Shown here: positions 23,400 to 35,500 of the stretch, piece after piece | Numbering within the stretch: position 1 is the stretch's first letter | Layout of the letters: each line of letters opens with the position of its first letter | Origin: Eutypa lata | Taxonomy: Eukaryota; Ascomycota; Sordariomycetes; Xylariales; Diatrypaceae | DNA: 64,000 nt | Assembly: GCA_022661535.1 (NCBI GenBank) | Contig: JAKULF010000004.1 | Location: forward strand, 5,208,001 to 5,272,000 | Reading direction: 5' to 3' | Program-made: the position numbers and the translations under genes | The notes under the pieces: model-generated | Database searches by the model: none | The model's input: only the letters and a program-made list of their open reading frames with translations | What the model was told of the DNA's origin: nothing

Positions 23400-24658
23400 C
23401 GTGAATGAAGGAGGAACTCAAGCTTGAATGATACGTAGGTCGTTCAAAAGTAAGATGTTTGGTTATACCAGAGAGAAGATGAGTTTCTATCTGCTGGCCA
23501 AGTTGCAAGATAGATATAAGTAGAATGTCGGAGGTGACTAAGGTGTTTAGGATGAAGTAGCGAGATGGGGCGTCAAAGAGACAGTTGAGAGAAGGGAGGC
23601 GCGACAGTTGAAGACCTGATACACAGAGGGTCAGTTATTGCAAGGTTTAGGCTATAATGGCGCATTTATTATAATGTACCTACCCAACTTGTGTATGTAG
23701 ATGCCTTAAGGAACTCGGATTATGTGAGAAATGGTCCGCAGAGGTGAACTATAAAAGCACGATTGCAATCCAATGTGTAAAGCTGATTGTCCCTGTCGCT
23801 TGCTGCGATCGAAATTTCGTGGGGTAACAGCGACTGGCGGGGGAAATCGTCAAGGGAACCGTGGCGAAGCGGAAATGAAGCCTGTCTTATAGAAATGGAA
23901 TAGGATTGTAAGTCCTAAGCCTGGGTTCTCTCGGAGAATCGTAGAGGTGTTGGAGTTGAATATGACCCTTTGCGCCAGGCAAAGTTGTGTTAGTCGTCAG
24001 TCTGGTCGGTCGCGTAAACGTGAGGAGATTGGTTGGAGGGTTGTAATAGTTTTTTTCAATATTTGTGAGGTCAGCGAGTGGGCCTACGAAATTCAATCGT
24101 TCTCTTCCCATCCTTATCGCAACGGCAGCATTGCCGATAATCAGATAGGTTTAAGTACCTACCTACCTACTTACATAAGTAAAGTACAATACGAAGGAGG
24201 GATGAAATGAAACTAGTTAACAACATACATATAGGCATACAGCCCCTAAACGCACTATTTAGTTAGGTAGGCACTTTCAACAATAGCATTATTACATAAT
24301 ACGGAACATGCGTACATTGAGGTCGAATTACTTAGGACCTGCATGTGTGTGTACTCTGTGTCAAGTTCTATGACGGTACCTGAATCGAGTGTGGAACCTA
24401 CATTCAATGTTTGCTTTCACATATTTCCTACGTAGAACTAATCTGGATGCCAATAGTTATATTTATATGTATCTCTGCTGTTTTCCCAAACATTTGTACA
24501 TAGTGATAACGCTGGTGAAACCATGCTGTGGATTAGGATGTAGGTACGTGGTCTGAACAGCACGGACCCCTTAATTTCGAAGTATTTCAGCTCTACTTCG
24601 AACCGATCGTTTATCCTCCCCTCTAATTCATCAATTGAAATCCTTAGTGGTTATAAAC
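23400..24658. other. Divergent intergenic region
   Basis: Upstream of both eIF4E (minus) and the F-box-like gene (plus). No open frame with a recognisable domain; sequence composition is ordinary. Confidence 0.5.
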
Positions 24659-25966
24659 ATGCAGCCTGATCCAGAAAACGCAAGTAGAGAGCAAGCCCGG
24701 ACATGGGAGATGTTTTGCTTTCCCTGGGGTAGTGAAGGGCCCAAAGCTGTCAAGGAGAAATATCTCGAACGGCGATTGATGGATTGGAACGACTGCCTTT
24801 CGAAGTATTGGGCCGAGCTACCGTCAATTCAAGTCGATTTGGACAGAGACAGGGAAGAGGAAAAGCGTTTTCGCAAAAAACTTAGATCGAGCGCATACGA
24901 TGATCCATCTGTTGACCTGCCGCTTCTCCCGGACGCTGAAGGAATCAAATATCGTCGTGATATGGAAAACCAACGAATTGCGCGCAGAGGCCATGAATTT
25001 TACGGCTTCCTGCACCTTCCGCCCGAGGTCCGGATGATCATCTACGATTATCTATTAGTCGTGGGTGATGTCTTCGTTCCGAACAGTTACTACGAGGACC
25101 ACTCCTTCATCGAGCCCGGTCTCCCGGCTGTGGAGCATCTTAAAACTGCCCAGCTCTACAAACCCTCTCAGGAATTTTACTATCGATACCGGAACTATAG
25201 TTACTCCATCGTACGTGTATTATTGCCCCCCTAGCCTTACAAACTACTGGCGACGCGTGTGCTAAATATCTTTGTCTAGGTTCCCAAGGATACGCTGGAT
25301 AGATATACACCTGGCCTAATCATGGGCGTCAGCGACTCTGTTCAGCGCGAGGCTACCAAGACCTTCTGGAATCAGAACCGGTTCATATATCCCTACGGAC
25401 TTCCTGGTACTTCCTTGCGCTTTTTTGTAGGGCTTCTCGTCTACAAGAACGACTGCATGCACCTCGTCCGGGACCTCAGTTACACGTTCGACATGCGGGA
25501 GGGCAGCCGCGAGCCCTATTCCGACTATAGCGGGCCGGCTCTGGAGCTTCGTGTGAATAGGAATTTGCTTCCCAGCGAGTACCGCAACACGCCGGGGATG
25601 CTGCAGGAAAGGCAGGAAAGCATCCATCTGGACCAAATTTCGAATTTGAAGGAGGCCTGGTTTTCGATAGCCCATGGCATCAGACAGAAAACGAACCTTC
25701 GACGCCTTCAGTTGGATTTGGAAGAGTGCTACTGTCCTCTCAGTTGCTGCCGCATGGTCGACTTCGTATGCTCTTTGTTCTCTGGCGAATGGGCTATTGC
25801 AGTTCCCGAGGTAATCGAGATCTTGGGCTGGTTTGATGAGGACGAAAAGAATTACATCACTCGGAGTTTGTCTGTGTTGAACGGAGTTGAAAATGCAGAT
25901 AGGATCGTGTTCGTCGGTCCGGCAACAAAGATCCCATCCAGTGAACCCAGCACCCCCATTATCTAG
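24659..25966 (+). CDS. F-box-like fungal protein
   Basis: Two exons, 24659-25210 and 25280-25966, with a 69-nt intron (GTACGT...GTCTAG, branch GCTAAAT), give 412 aa. Around residues 120-140 FYGFLHLPPEVRMIIYDYLL matches the hydrophobic F-box/2EXR-type opening (L-PPE-R--IY-YLL) common in expanded fungal families. The first ~110 residues are charged and helical, with an acidic/basic run DRDREEEKRFRKK. The rest shows no other domain. F-box proteins usually link substrates to SCF ubiquitin ligases; this is inferred from the motif alone. A further 3' exon is possible: 26037-26240 is open, begins after a CAG acceptor, and could join in frame from a weak donor near 25939. Confidence 0.65.
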
Positions 25967-26412
25967 TCCAGGGAAGTGAAGGTCACACACCTATTGTGTA
26001 AAGGGATGAGATAGTCAGCTTCATCAGATTGTGCAGTGGAATATGTGTTCGACGAATATAGACTGTATGATATTGTTGAGATCAAAGAGGATCGCAATGG
26101 TGCTGGTCGTCATTTCATAATAACACCAGATGAAAGCCGGGAAGAACATGCACAACTAATATCATGGCTGGATTTCTTAAGCGCTCACAACAGCCATTGG
26201 CCCAGCCAAGGCTACCTGATATTGTACATCAACAGGAGTATATCCTTTATTTATTTATTTGCTTTTATCTTAACACACTCATCAAGCAGCACAAAAGTCC
26301 TGCAAGAAACCTGTATAGCTGGGTACCTAACCCAGTGTGGAATAGACAGACCGCGCCAATAAATAGACATGTATGTATATTTGGAATTAAGCCATCGTAG
26401 TAAGTAATATCA
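25967..26412. other. Intergenic or possible 3' exon
   Basis: Contains the open stretch 26037-26240 (VFDEYRLYDIVEIKEDRNG...) that reads like protein and may be a last exon of the F-box-like gene. Otherwise nothing seen. Confidence 0.35.
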
Positions 26413-28683
26413 TCACCGTCCTTCCTGCCTCTGTCCCGAAGTAGGCGTCTTGTTATTACCGACGGGTGGTGCCGAGCTCGTCACGATGCTATCCCTCCTC
26501 TGGTCCCTGTAATTCTTCTTCACGAACTTGGCGAACTTCCGCCTCCGCTTCTCCGGGTCGTCCGCGAACCGTCTCTTGCCGCTACTACCGGCGATGGAGG
26601 AGCTGGGCACAGCGCTGACAGCCGTGGCTTTCGACCCGTCCGAGCGTATGCTGGCGCCGCTCGAAGACGTGGGTCGCGAGGAGACCATGCTGGTCGATAG
26701 CACTTTCTTTGGAGCAGGGACCTGGAATCCATCATCATTGCTCGGTTTTCGCTTGTGCGACGTTGGCGCTGCTTCTGATAGAGAGCGGGATAGTCCTGTG
26801 GTCGGCACAGTTCGTTTTTGGAGCTCGCTTGTGGATCTGTTAGGGGGTATCACGGGAGGAGATGGAGCTCGATGCACGACTGCAGACGTGGCGGGGACAC
26901 TAGGTTCAGGGGCTTTTTCCCCTAGGATGTCCGCGACGGTCGAAGTGCCCCCCTGAGAAGCTCGATCGATTGAAGGAGCACTTGATTTGAGACTAGATTG
27001 GGACCCAGTTCCAGGTAGTGATAGCGTCCCTGTTGCCGTAAGTTTTCCTTTGGACGCAGTCTTTTCCGGAGTTGTCTTCTGGGAGACTCTGAGGATTCCT
27101 CGTGCGGAAAGAGCCTCTTCGGGATAGAAACCGACAATGCGCTCAAGGACTGGCGCCGTAATAACTTGTTTTGTATAAGTAGGTGGATCATCGATTTGAT
27201 TGAACCATTCTAAAGCTGTTAGAGCCTTGGTGCGAGGCTCAGATTCGTCACATTCACGAACATATGGAAGATAGCCTTCAGACCATGCTCGGATGAAGTC
27301 GTCAAAAAGAAAAGGTCGTAATCTACGCCTCCCCGCTAGTGTTTGAAGATACACGCATGCTGTGACAAAATCGCCTAAACTGCCTGTATAGCTAGGGTAT
27401 TTAAGCGTGTACTCAATAAATGGGGATTCTGGTTTGTCTATGGGTTGACTGAGTAGAGAAGCTGACGTAGTGGCTGTGGGTGGAGGTGGTATATATTTAA
27501 TTTTAGGTGACGGAGGTATGTACTCAGGAGATGCTTGCCGAAGTTCTGTGGACTGCGGGGTTTCTAAGCTGCTGGTATTGACCCCTACCTGTTCCTCTAC
27601 CTGTGAAACCTTCTGTCGCTCTGGGATGCTAGAAGTCTCTGCTAGGTTGTGGGAAGACTCAGGCAAAGGGTCATCGACATCCATAGCCATAGGTATTTCG
27701 CAGTGGGTTGCCGGTATAATCGATGATGATGACATATCCGTGGTGGACGTCGAACATTGTGAATCAACAAGTGCTGGCTTCGAGGGCCATAATCTGGTCA
27801 ATCCTGAACCAGATGATGTTGTTCTTACAGTTTGAGGTGGACGGTACAATTCAGGAACCTTCTTGTACACGGGTCGTGTCTTGCTTTGTCTTATTTTATC
27901 CTTTGTTGGAGGGGAATCTTGGTCTTCGTAAGTACACGGAACTATCTGAGCAGACGGGGGTGTTGCGAGCATTGGCTGAGCAACTTGTTGAGCTGTTTTG
28001 TTAATTGGAGCCGCGCTAATATCAAGCGCAGCGGGAATCTCCAGTTCGAGGTCATTTTCAGGCCCCAAACTACTCGATGGGGCATCGTTGAAAGTAGTCT
28101 TCTTTGGTGAGGGAGATGCGCTCGGCTGAGGTAGCGAAGAATCCGGAGGCAACTGTGTTAGGATTTCCTCTCGCTCAACTTCTTCCTGATCCACTTCATG
28201 AAACCTTGTCGCTCCCGGGGGGTGACGGTGGTGTTCCGGACTTTCTTCCCAGGAACTAGACGATCTAGTCTCATCCGCATCATCGTCATCTTTATCGTCT
28301 TGGCCTTCATGATCATTATCACGCACATTGGCCCTGCCCTTCTGGGGAGTTGTTGGAATGGAGCCGGATAAATCTTTTCCCCTATCATTAGGGCCGGCAT
28401 TGATTTGTTGACCTTTCAAAGAACTGGATACCTTTGAACTTCGGGCCTTCAATTTCCGAGAATGCAATGCCTTCAAATTTTGTAAAACTTCGGGAGGCAC
28501 ATTGAACCATTGCTGACGGTTACAGGCTTCATGCGCCCAGGCCTCCTTCTTGTCTAGTAGTTTCTTTTGGTCATTGGCTATCCTGATGACGGAACGTCGT
28601 ATGGTGTGCTCCCCTAACAAGCCTGATTGTGACGAATCAACAGGTGAACTAGATTCATGGACGGAATTTCGATAATTGGCCAT
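26413..28683 (-). CDS. Conserved-looking 756-aa protein of unknown function
   Basis: A single uninterrupted frame from ATG 28683 to 26413. The N-terminal ~85 residues are helical and basic (SVIRIANDQKKLLDKKEAWAHEACN, QQWFNVPPEVLQNLKALHSRKLKAR). A long Ser/Pro/Thr-rich linker follows. Around residues 420-540 is a compact segment without low complexity, including GSLGDFVTACVYLQTLAGRR, FDDFIRAWSEGYLPYV and ALEWFNQIDDPP, which looks like a folded domain. The C terminus has a dense basic run (SGKRRFADDPEKRRRKFAKF), a candidate nuclear localisation signal. I do not recognise the family. The shape (folded ends, disordered middle, NLS) suggests a nuclear scaffold or DNA-associated protein; this is inference only. 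Confidence 0.7.
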   Translation of the reverse strand: MANYRNSVHESSSPVDSSQSGLLGEHTIRRSVIRIANDQKKLLDKKEAWAHEACNRQQWFNVPPEVLQNLKALHSRKLKARSSKVSSSLKGQQINAGPNDRGKDLSGSIPTTPQKGRANVRDNDHEGQDDKDDDDADETRSSSSWEESPEHHRHPPGATRFHEVDQEEVEREEILTQLPPDSSLPQPSASPSPKKTTFNDAPSSSLGPENDLELEIPAALDISAAPINKTAQQVAQPMLATPPSAQIVPCTYEDQDSPPTKDKIRQSKTRPVYKKVPELYRPPQTVRTTSSGSGLTRLWPSKPALVDSQCSTSTTDMSSSSIIPATHCEIPMAMDVDDPLPESSHNLAETSSIPERQKVSQVEEQVGVNTSSLETPQSTELRQASPEYIPPSPKIKYIPPPPTATTSASLLSQPIDKPESPFIEYTLKYPSYTGSLGDFVTACVYLQTLAGRRRLRPFLFDDFIRAWSEGYLPYVRECDESEPRTKALTALEWFNQIDDPPTYTKQVITAPVLERIVGFYPEEALSARGILRVSQKTTPEKTASKGKLTATGTLSLPGTGSQSSLKSSAPSIDRASQGGTSTVADILGEKAPEPSVPATSAVVHRAPSPPVIPPNRSTSELQKRTVPTTGLSRSLSEAAPTSHKRKPSNDDGFQVPAPKKVLSTSMVSSRPTSSSGASIRSDGSKATAVSAVPSSSIAGSSGKRRFADDPEKRRRKFAKFVKKNYRDQRRDSIVTSSAPPVGNNKTPTSGQRQEGR

Positions 28684-29593
28684 GGTTACGGACTCCTGTA
28701 GTGATTACAGCTGTTGGTTTAGCTGTTTCATGCACCGACAGAGCAAATTGAAATGCCATTGTTTGACAGTATCCAATTATGATGACAATCAAACCGGTAT
28801 ATGGAAGAGTCCTGCATCTGATCGGATAGTCGAGTATGTGTAAGGTTTGTAATCGGTTGCCCCTAGGAAAGAACTCCCCCAAAAACAAATATCTCTTTGG
28901 TCTGATAGGGATAATAGGTATGTGTGTTTGCGTGTGCGTGTGTGACGCGATCAAGACGCGTTGAGTACATACCCTTCACTAGCTGCTTTGGGTAGAAATA
29001 CTGGTACGCTATCACGTGCTTTATCAGTGTAGTAATGGGGAATCTGCTTGGAGAACCCTGGACCCCGCCATGTTTTAGCCTCAGACGGTGATTAGTCACC
29101 ACATAAGGTACTGTACTTCGTACCTACCTAGTTAGAGCTAGAGCTCGTATAGTGGGCATGGTGGAAGGACGTACGAATACGTCACTCATCATTTGTTCTT
29201 CTCGTCTCCCATCGTCTGAGATAGGGCCATTGTTAGTGCTTTTATTCTATAGGACGAAACTTGATCATATTGAGTCATTTTGAAACTCCCTATAACTACT
29301 CGTTACGTCTTTTCTGCTAACTCCCCTACCACGAAGCTTCTAGTGTAATCCATGACGGTAGCTACCTACTTGCACACTCCAGCTCTGATACGTAGCTCTG
29401 GTAGCTGTAGAATATATTACCTTCTTCTAAGGCATCAAAACAACGACATAAAACAGATAACCCACATTTCTGCAGCATAGACTCTGCTTTACCACCATGA
29501 CCCTAAATTCCTCCCTCGCGTCTTTTTAATAAAGACCCTCACCTCGATTTCCGTGTTTTCGACCTTATATGATTCTTACATGTGCTTGTCGAT
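28684..29593. promoter_or_regulatory. Divergent promoter region (756-aa protein / fab1)
   Basis: About 0.9 kb between two head-to-head genes. A purine/pyrimidine-alternating GT run lies at 28921-28944. No defined factor site is claimed. Confidence 0.4.
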
Positions 29594-32500
29594 ATGTCTG
29601 GAAAGAATCAACCTCCGGCACCCTTCTCGCCAGTACCCGCCACCTCTTCTACCGTGAGCTCCCGGCGAGACTCTACTGCATCAGCTTCTCTCGCATCTCA
29701 AGTTGACAAAGAGCAGCTCGCTCAAGCTCTCGATAAGATCCACACCTCCGCGAACCAACAGAATATCTTAACTACCTTCAACGATCTCGAACCGCCACCG
29801 GACGCTACTAACGATAGCGAAAACAAAAGCTTGGCTGGTGACTTGGTACAACATGGGTTCAGTGGCCTCTCTAAATACTTTCGGTTCAAAGGGGACTCGA
29901 CTGGTGGTAGCTCTGGAAATAAGGACAAGGAAAAGACCACACCAAAATCTAGCCAGGAGTCGACAGAGCCAACTAGTTACGATGCTTCATCTACTGGAAG
30001 ACAAAGGGGTGGCTCGACGAGTACTGTAGGCACAAGCTCACGAAATTCTTTGCCTCCAGTACCGCGCACCGATACTGCAACCACCATGTCAACTTTCAAC
30101 TCGAATATCTCCGATTCAGCAGCGCAGGCCGTGACATCGACCACCGGATTGACCACCGAGCCCCAGTCCCAACAGCCTCTATCGACGAGGGCGTCATCCA
30201 CTACTAATTTAACTACTATATCTAATTCAAAGACCTCAAGCCGCCAAAGCATTTCCGGTTTAGGCGGAAAGCCAACTGCCGCTATAGCACCAGTTACCGT
30301 GAATGCTTTTAAAGACACCGTGCGCCAGTTGTCCGTCAATACCGGGGAGGCTTCTAGTAGGGGAAATGGTAGGAAGAACGTGGGTAAACTAGGGGATACG
30401 GCAGCTTCTATTACATCACCGGAAATGCCAACGGGTTATAGCATATCGGAAATGAGAAGTAGCCCTTCTCTTGACAAGTCGTTAGCTCCAGGCCGGTCCC
30501 GGCGAGACAATGCGCCCAGTATAGCCAGCAGTGTCGATTCACCAGTGAGTCCTGTGAAGAGCTCAGCACATTCTATTGCTTCAGCCGCACAGTCGACGTC
30601 AGAACCTAAATTATCTTTGCAACCCGCCAGGCTTTCTGCCAGGGATGCTTCAAGACGTCCAGCGGTTATAAACCGACTACATCGTTCCCGATCACGAGCT
30701 TCGGATGATCAATCTAGGTCTTCATCGGTGTCCCAGGGTGCTGCAGAGGCCAGCACTATCAGCACGTCTGCCCATAACCATGTGAACCATCAGTCATTTG
30801 GCCCGATAGCGAAAGGTGAGAGAATGAGGTCGGGAAATTACCGGATTCCAGGGACAACTGCCGATGAAGGGGACCCTGAGCTCGTCAATGCAAAACTTGA
30901 GTCTATGCGCAAGCAAGTCTTGAGTAAAGACTTCTGGATGGCCGATGAGACTTGTAGCGAATGCTTTGAATGTGGTGCCCCTTTCTCCGCATTTCGCCGT
31001 AAGCACCATTGTCGAACATGTGGTTGCATTTTTGATAGCAGGTGTACATCCATCATCTCAGGCCAAAGATTCGGCGTACAAGGCACTCTTCGGGTCTGTA
31101 AACGGTGTCTACATATCATCAGTCAGCGACAGGATGGGAACGTCTCAGATGACTCTGCAGATGATTCTTATCTCCCGGCTATATTTCGCACCAATCATTC
31201 TAAGCCAACAACCAACAGGATGTCAAGAACTGACAGAGACGACGGCAGCATTTCAGAAAGAGCCGAGGATGCTGAGGACACTAGCCGGTCTCTTTCTACG
31301 CCGATGATGGCAATCCCAGCTACAAGGCGGGTTGGTGATTCGTCGAATCGCAGTTCTGTACTAGAGATTGATGCACCTCAACTGAGCCGCCCAAGCTCGT
31401 CAAGATCCTTGAGATCCATGACTTCGGGCAGGCCGCAGTCATCGGGCCATAGACGTCATAATTCAAAACATAACTTGCTAAATCGATTCAGGCCCACGCC
31501 CGAGGACAGAGCCCCGTTTCGGAAATCTATCAATGAAGAGATTATTAAAAAGTCTGGCCTACCTGCTTTCCATGATGACAACGTCATCGATCCTGATCTT
31601 GCTCCCTACATGTCCGACGAATCGAGTGGTGATGAACAACAGATGAGTCTGTTTGCTACGTTATCTAGTGAAGAGCCTCGCCCAGCCAACCCTGACTATG
31701 ACAAACCGAATTTCGGATCTTATCTTAGTGCTACAAGACGGAATCGAGTTAGGACCCAGGCTGAGAAGAGTATCAGCGGCTACAGCTTCACTAGTCGAGG
31801 TATTGATGACGGTAGTGGGGCCATGCTACACCCGAGGCCTAGTACCAGAAGGCGCAATTTAAGCACTGCCAGTGCTCATATGCGTTCTCCTCGACCGAAA
31901 TCTGCCGTACTGAAGGGGCCATCCGCCTCCAACGAAACTCTTCTGCTCTTTGATAGTCCGACCCCTCCGGTTGCCTCCCGGCTAACAAGAAGTTCGTCTA
32001 TGAAAGGAGACAAGCAACCTCGTCTGGAGCTTAACCCGGCTAGCCTTCTTCACGTCCGTAAGCTGCTTCGACAACTTCTCGAGGATGCCAAAGTTCCAAA
32101 CGCCAAATCATGGGAGAAGGCATTGGTCCCTATACTTCTGAAATGTACTACATCGGTCGATCCTGATATTGACAGGGGAGACGATATGGACATCAGACAC
32201 TATGTTAAGCTTAAGAAAATCCCAGGCGGGCGGCCAAGCGATACTACGTATGTGTCGGGCGTCATTTTGACGAAGAAGTTAGCACTGAAGAGCATGCCAC
32301 GTCGCATGTCACACCCTCGAGTTGTTCTTGTCTCCTTTCCGATCGAATATCACCGGCATCAGCAACATTTCATGAGTTTACAGCCAGTCATCGAACAGGA
32401 GAAAGAATTTTTAAGAAGAATGGTGAGCAGAATATCTGCCCTTCGACCTCAGCTGCTCCTAGCGGAAAAAGGTGTCTCAGGCCTTGCTTTGCAACTTTTC

Positions 32501-35500
32501 TCGGAGGCTAACATCGCTGTCGCCTACAACGTGAAACCATCGGTGCTGTCTGCGGTGTCCAGGTGCCTAGAGACAGAGATTATTTCATCCCTAGATATGC
32601 TAGCTCTCCCACGCCCTGATTTCCAGACGGGCAAAAGCACTGGTTTTGAAGTTAAGACATTCGTGAATGACGAGATTCCTGGCCGCAAGAAAACCTACAT
32701 CTTCTTAACTAGCAATAGTGAAGAGCTTGGTTGCACGATAGCTCTTCGCGGCGCTTCTACGGCCATTTTGGCCGAATTGAAACGTATCACCGAGTTCATG
32801 GTATACGTTGTCTATAATCTAAAGCTCGAATCTTGCTTGATGAGGGATTCGTACCTGCAACTCCCGACAACCGAAAGTCTTCCAACCACACAGTCGACAA
32901 ATGAAGGTGATGCATCTGTGGGAGAAGGTACCATGAGCTCCGATGATGGACGACAGAGGTCATTATCTACCATGATGTTAGATGACACAGTCCCCCCAAG
33001 CCAGGTATCTAATCCTTCCGAAAAGACCAACGAATCTTCACCAGCCGATACGACTCTGCCACAAGATCAGCTGCCATCACAACCCAGCCCAGCCATTCAT
33101 AGAACGATTTCTCTTCATGCTACCCACGCCCACGGGTCGCAAGGTAGCCTCGTCCCTGAGGACTTCCCTATGCCGACGTATTACAGTGACACGGTGGCCA
33201 AGTACGAAACCAGAATCCTTTCGGCGTCTCCATTTGTCAAATTCGCTCAGCCATATCTTCTTATGCAAGCACGGGAGCAAGAACGACGGCTTTCCTACCT
33301 AAAGAGGCTGCGAGACCAAGATATTGTAGAAGACCGCGGCGATGGTGACAAGTCCAAGCCTCAACGGTTCCAACTGATTACGCCACAAATGGTACATCAA
33401 CCCCGCCATAAGGCCGCACGTCAAGTCATGGAGATTTTACATGCTGTGCACGACGCTGAATATGACAAAGCCCTATACCATTACCAGACGCAGACAAGAC
33501 AATGGGAGAACTATATACAGGGCAATCTTGACTTGTTTGACCCGTATGCACACCAAAACATTGTGGTCCTGCACTCCCAAATATGTACTGAAACGAAGAT
33601 CCCATGTATGGAGCCGACTATGTTCGCGTTCGCTTTCTACGACGAACATGGTGATCCTAGCACAGATACGATACCGGATTGCACCCTAGGGCAATACATT
33701 GAGGATATCTGTTTCCATGCTGAGTCAATATGTGATGCCAATGGTTGCGACCGAAAGATGTATGAACATCATCGTAGCTATGTTCACGGAGACGCGCGCA
33801 TTACAGTATTTATCGAACAAGAAATAAAGGGCAAACCACACAGGGATAATATCATGATGTGGAGCTACTGCAAGAGCTGTAAGCGCGAAACGAGCCAGAT
33901 GGAGATGTCCAAAGGAACTTGGAAATATTCATTTGGAAAGTACCTCGAGTTGTCGTTCTGGAGCAGGGGCACACGACTAGTCAGGGACGAGGATGAGGAT
34001 GGTTGGGTCTGTCCTCATGACCATCATCGTGAGCATATCCGTTACTTTGGATTTCAAGACAAGATCGTCCGTGTCCATTACGACCCCATCGACCTGCTAG
34101 AGATCATTGTCCCGCGCGCCAGAATTACATGGAAAGTTGAGCATGATCTCAATATGAAGAATGATCTCTTTACTCACGCTCAGGACCGATGGACCCGTTT
34201 TACTACTTCCGTTAGAGCCAGGTTTAAGACTATTAGACTCGAGAATATTCTCCCAGACAAGGCTGAAGGATGCAAGACTGATATAGATCGACTAAGCAAA
34301 AAGATCCAGGAGGAGCATTCGCTCCTCATTCGGAAGCTGCAGGATGCATACATGAACTCCAAATATTATGAGGTCATTCCTCTTAATGTTGTCCTCCGCG
34401 AGATGCTCGAAAAAGTTACCGAATGGGACGCGGCTTTCGCGAAGTTTGAGGCCGACTTCTTGCCTTCCGATAAGGATATTCGGAAATTAACAATGTTGCA
34501 CCTCAGGAAGATGTTCACAGATGAATCAAAGGAATCACTTGCCAGCAACGAACCTATAGCCGAGATACCGGAAGGAAACGAAAAGACGACATCACTAGAG
34601 AGTGAATCTCAATTTCCGTCGCAGCCCACCGAGGCCAGCCTTGATATTCCGCAGTCGGGCGATAATTCAAATCCACATTCAGAGACAGCCTCACAAGAGA
34701 AATCGCCTACCCCTACGACAAATGAGTCTCTGGGGCGGATGGATCCTCTGGATCTAGCAACACCGATATCCCCTACCCTGAGCAAGTCTAGCGTGAATCA
34801 CAAACAATCTCCTATGGTGCCCCCAGAGATACCAGCACATACGGATTTCCCTCAGGTGTCACTGGCGAGCCCTATACCATCCCCTGAAGAGTCTAGCCAC
34901 CTTAATCCTCCATCCTCAGTGGCGGACCAAGTCGAGCAACTCCGGCGTCGTCAGCAATCTGTCGTTCTTGAAGAAGCTAAAACAGAAAATGCTGTAGGAA
35001 ACAGGGCGCAGAATGCCCCAGTCGCTGAACCTCCTAGAAACACCCCAGAACGCGGTACTTCCCGTAGGGCGGGATTGAACGTGTCACCTCCCATGGTTCG
35101 CGCTATCACACAACCAGTGCACTCTATGCCAACTTTACCTCGCATGCATTCTGCGACAGGAAAGAGGTTGCTTGGAATCACTAAGGATAAAGACAGACAG
35201 ACACCAACTGAAAGCGCTTCTGGGACGGACCTTCGTAAGACAGCTACCAACGAATCTCTCAAGGGAGATAAGAAACTATTTGGCCTCCGTTCCGGTCGGA
35301 AGGGCAACCAATCGTCCATTCCGCGTTTTGTAGGAAAGAAAGATTCCTCGAGAGTGTCTACAATCCGTCGACATTTTGAGCAGCTAAGTCGGGAATTCGA
35401 AAAGGAGCGTGAAAAGGACCGGAAGAAACGGGCGTCTCAAATGTCACACTCTAGACCTTTCCTTCAGCAATCGTCGACGAAGGCGATAGTTGAAGTATAT

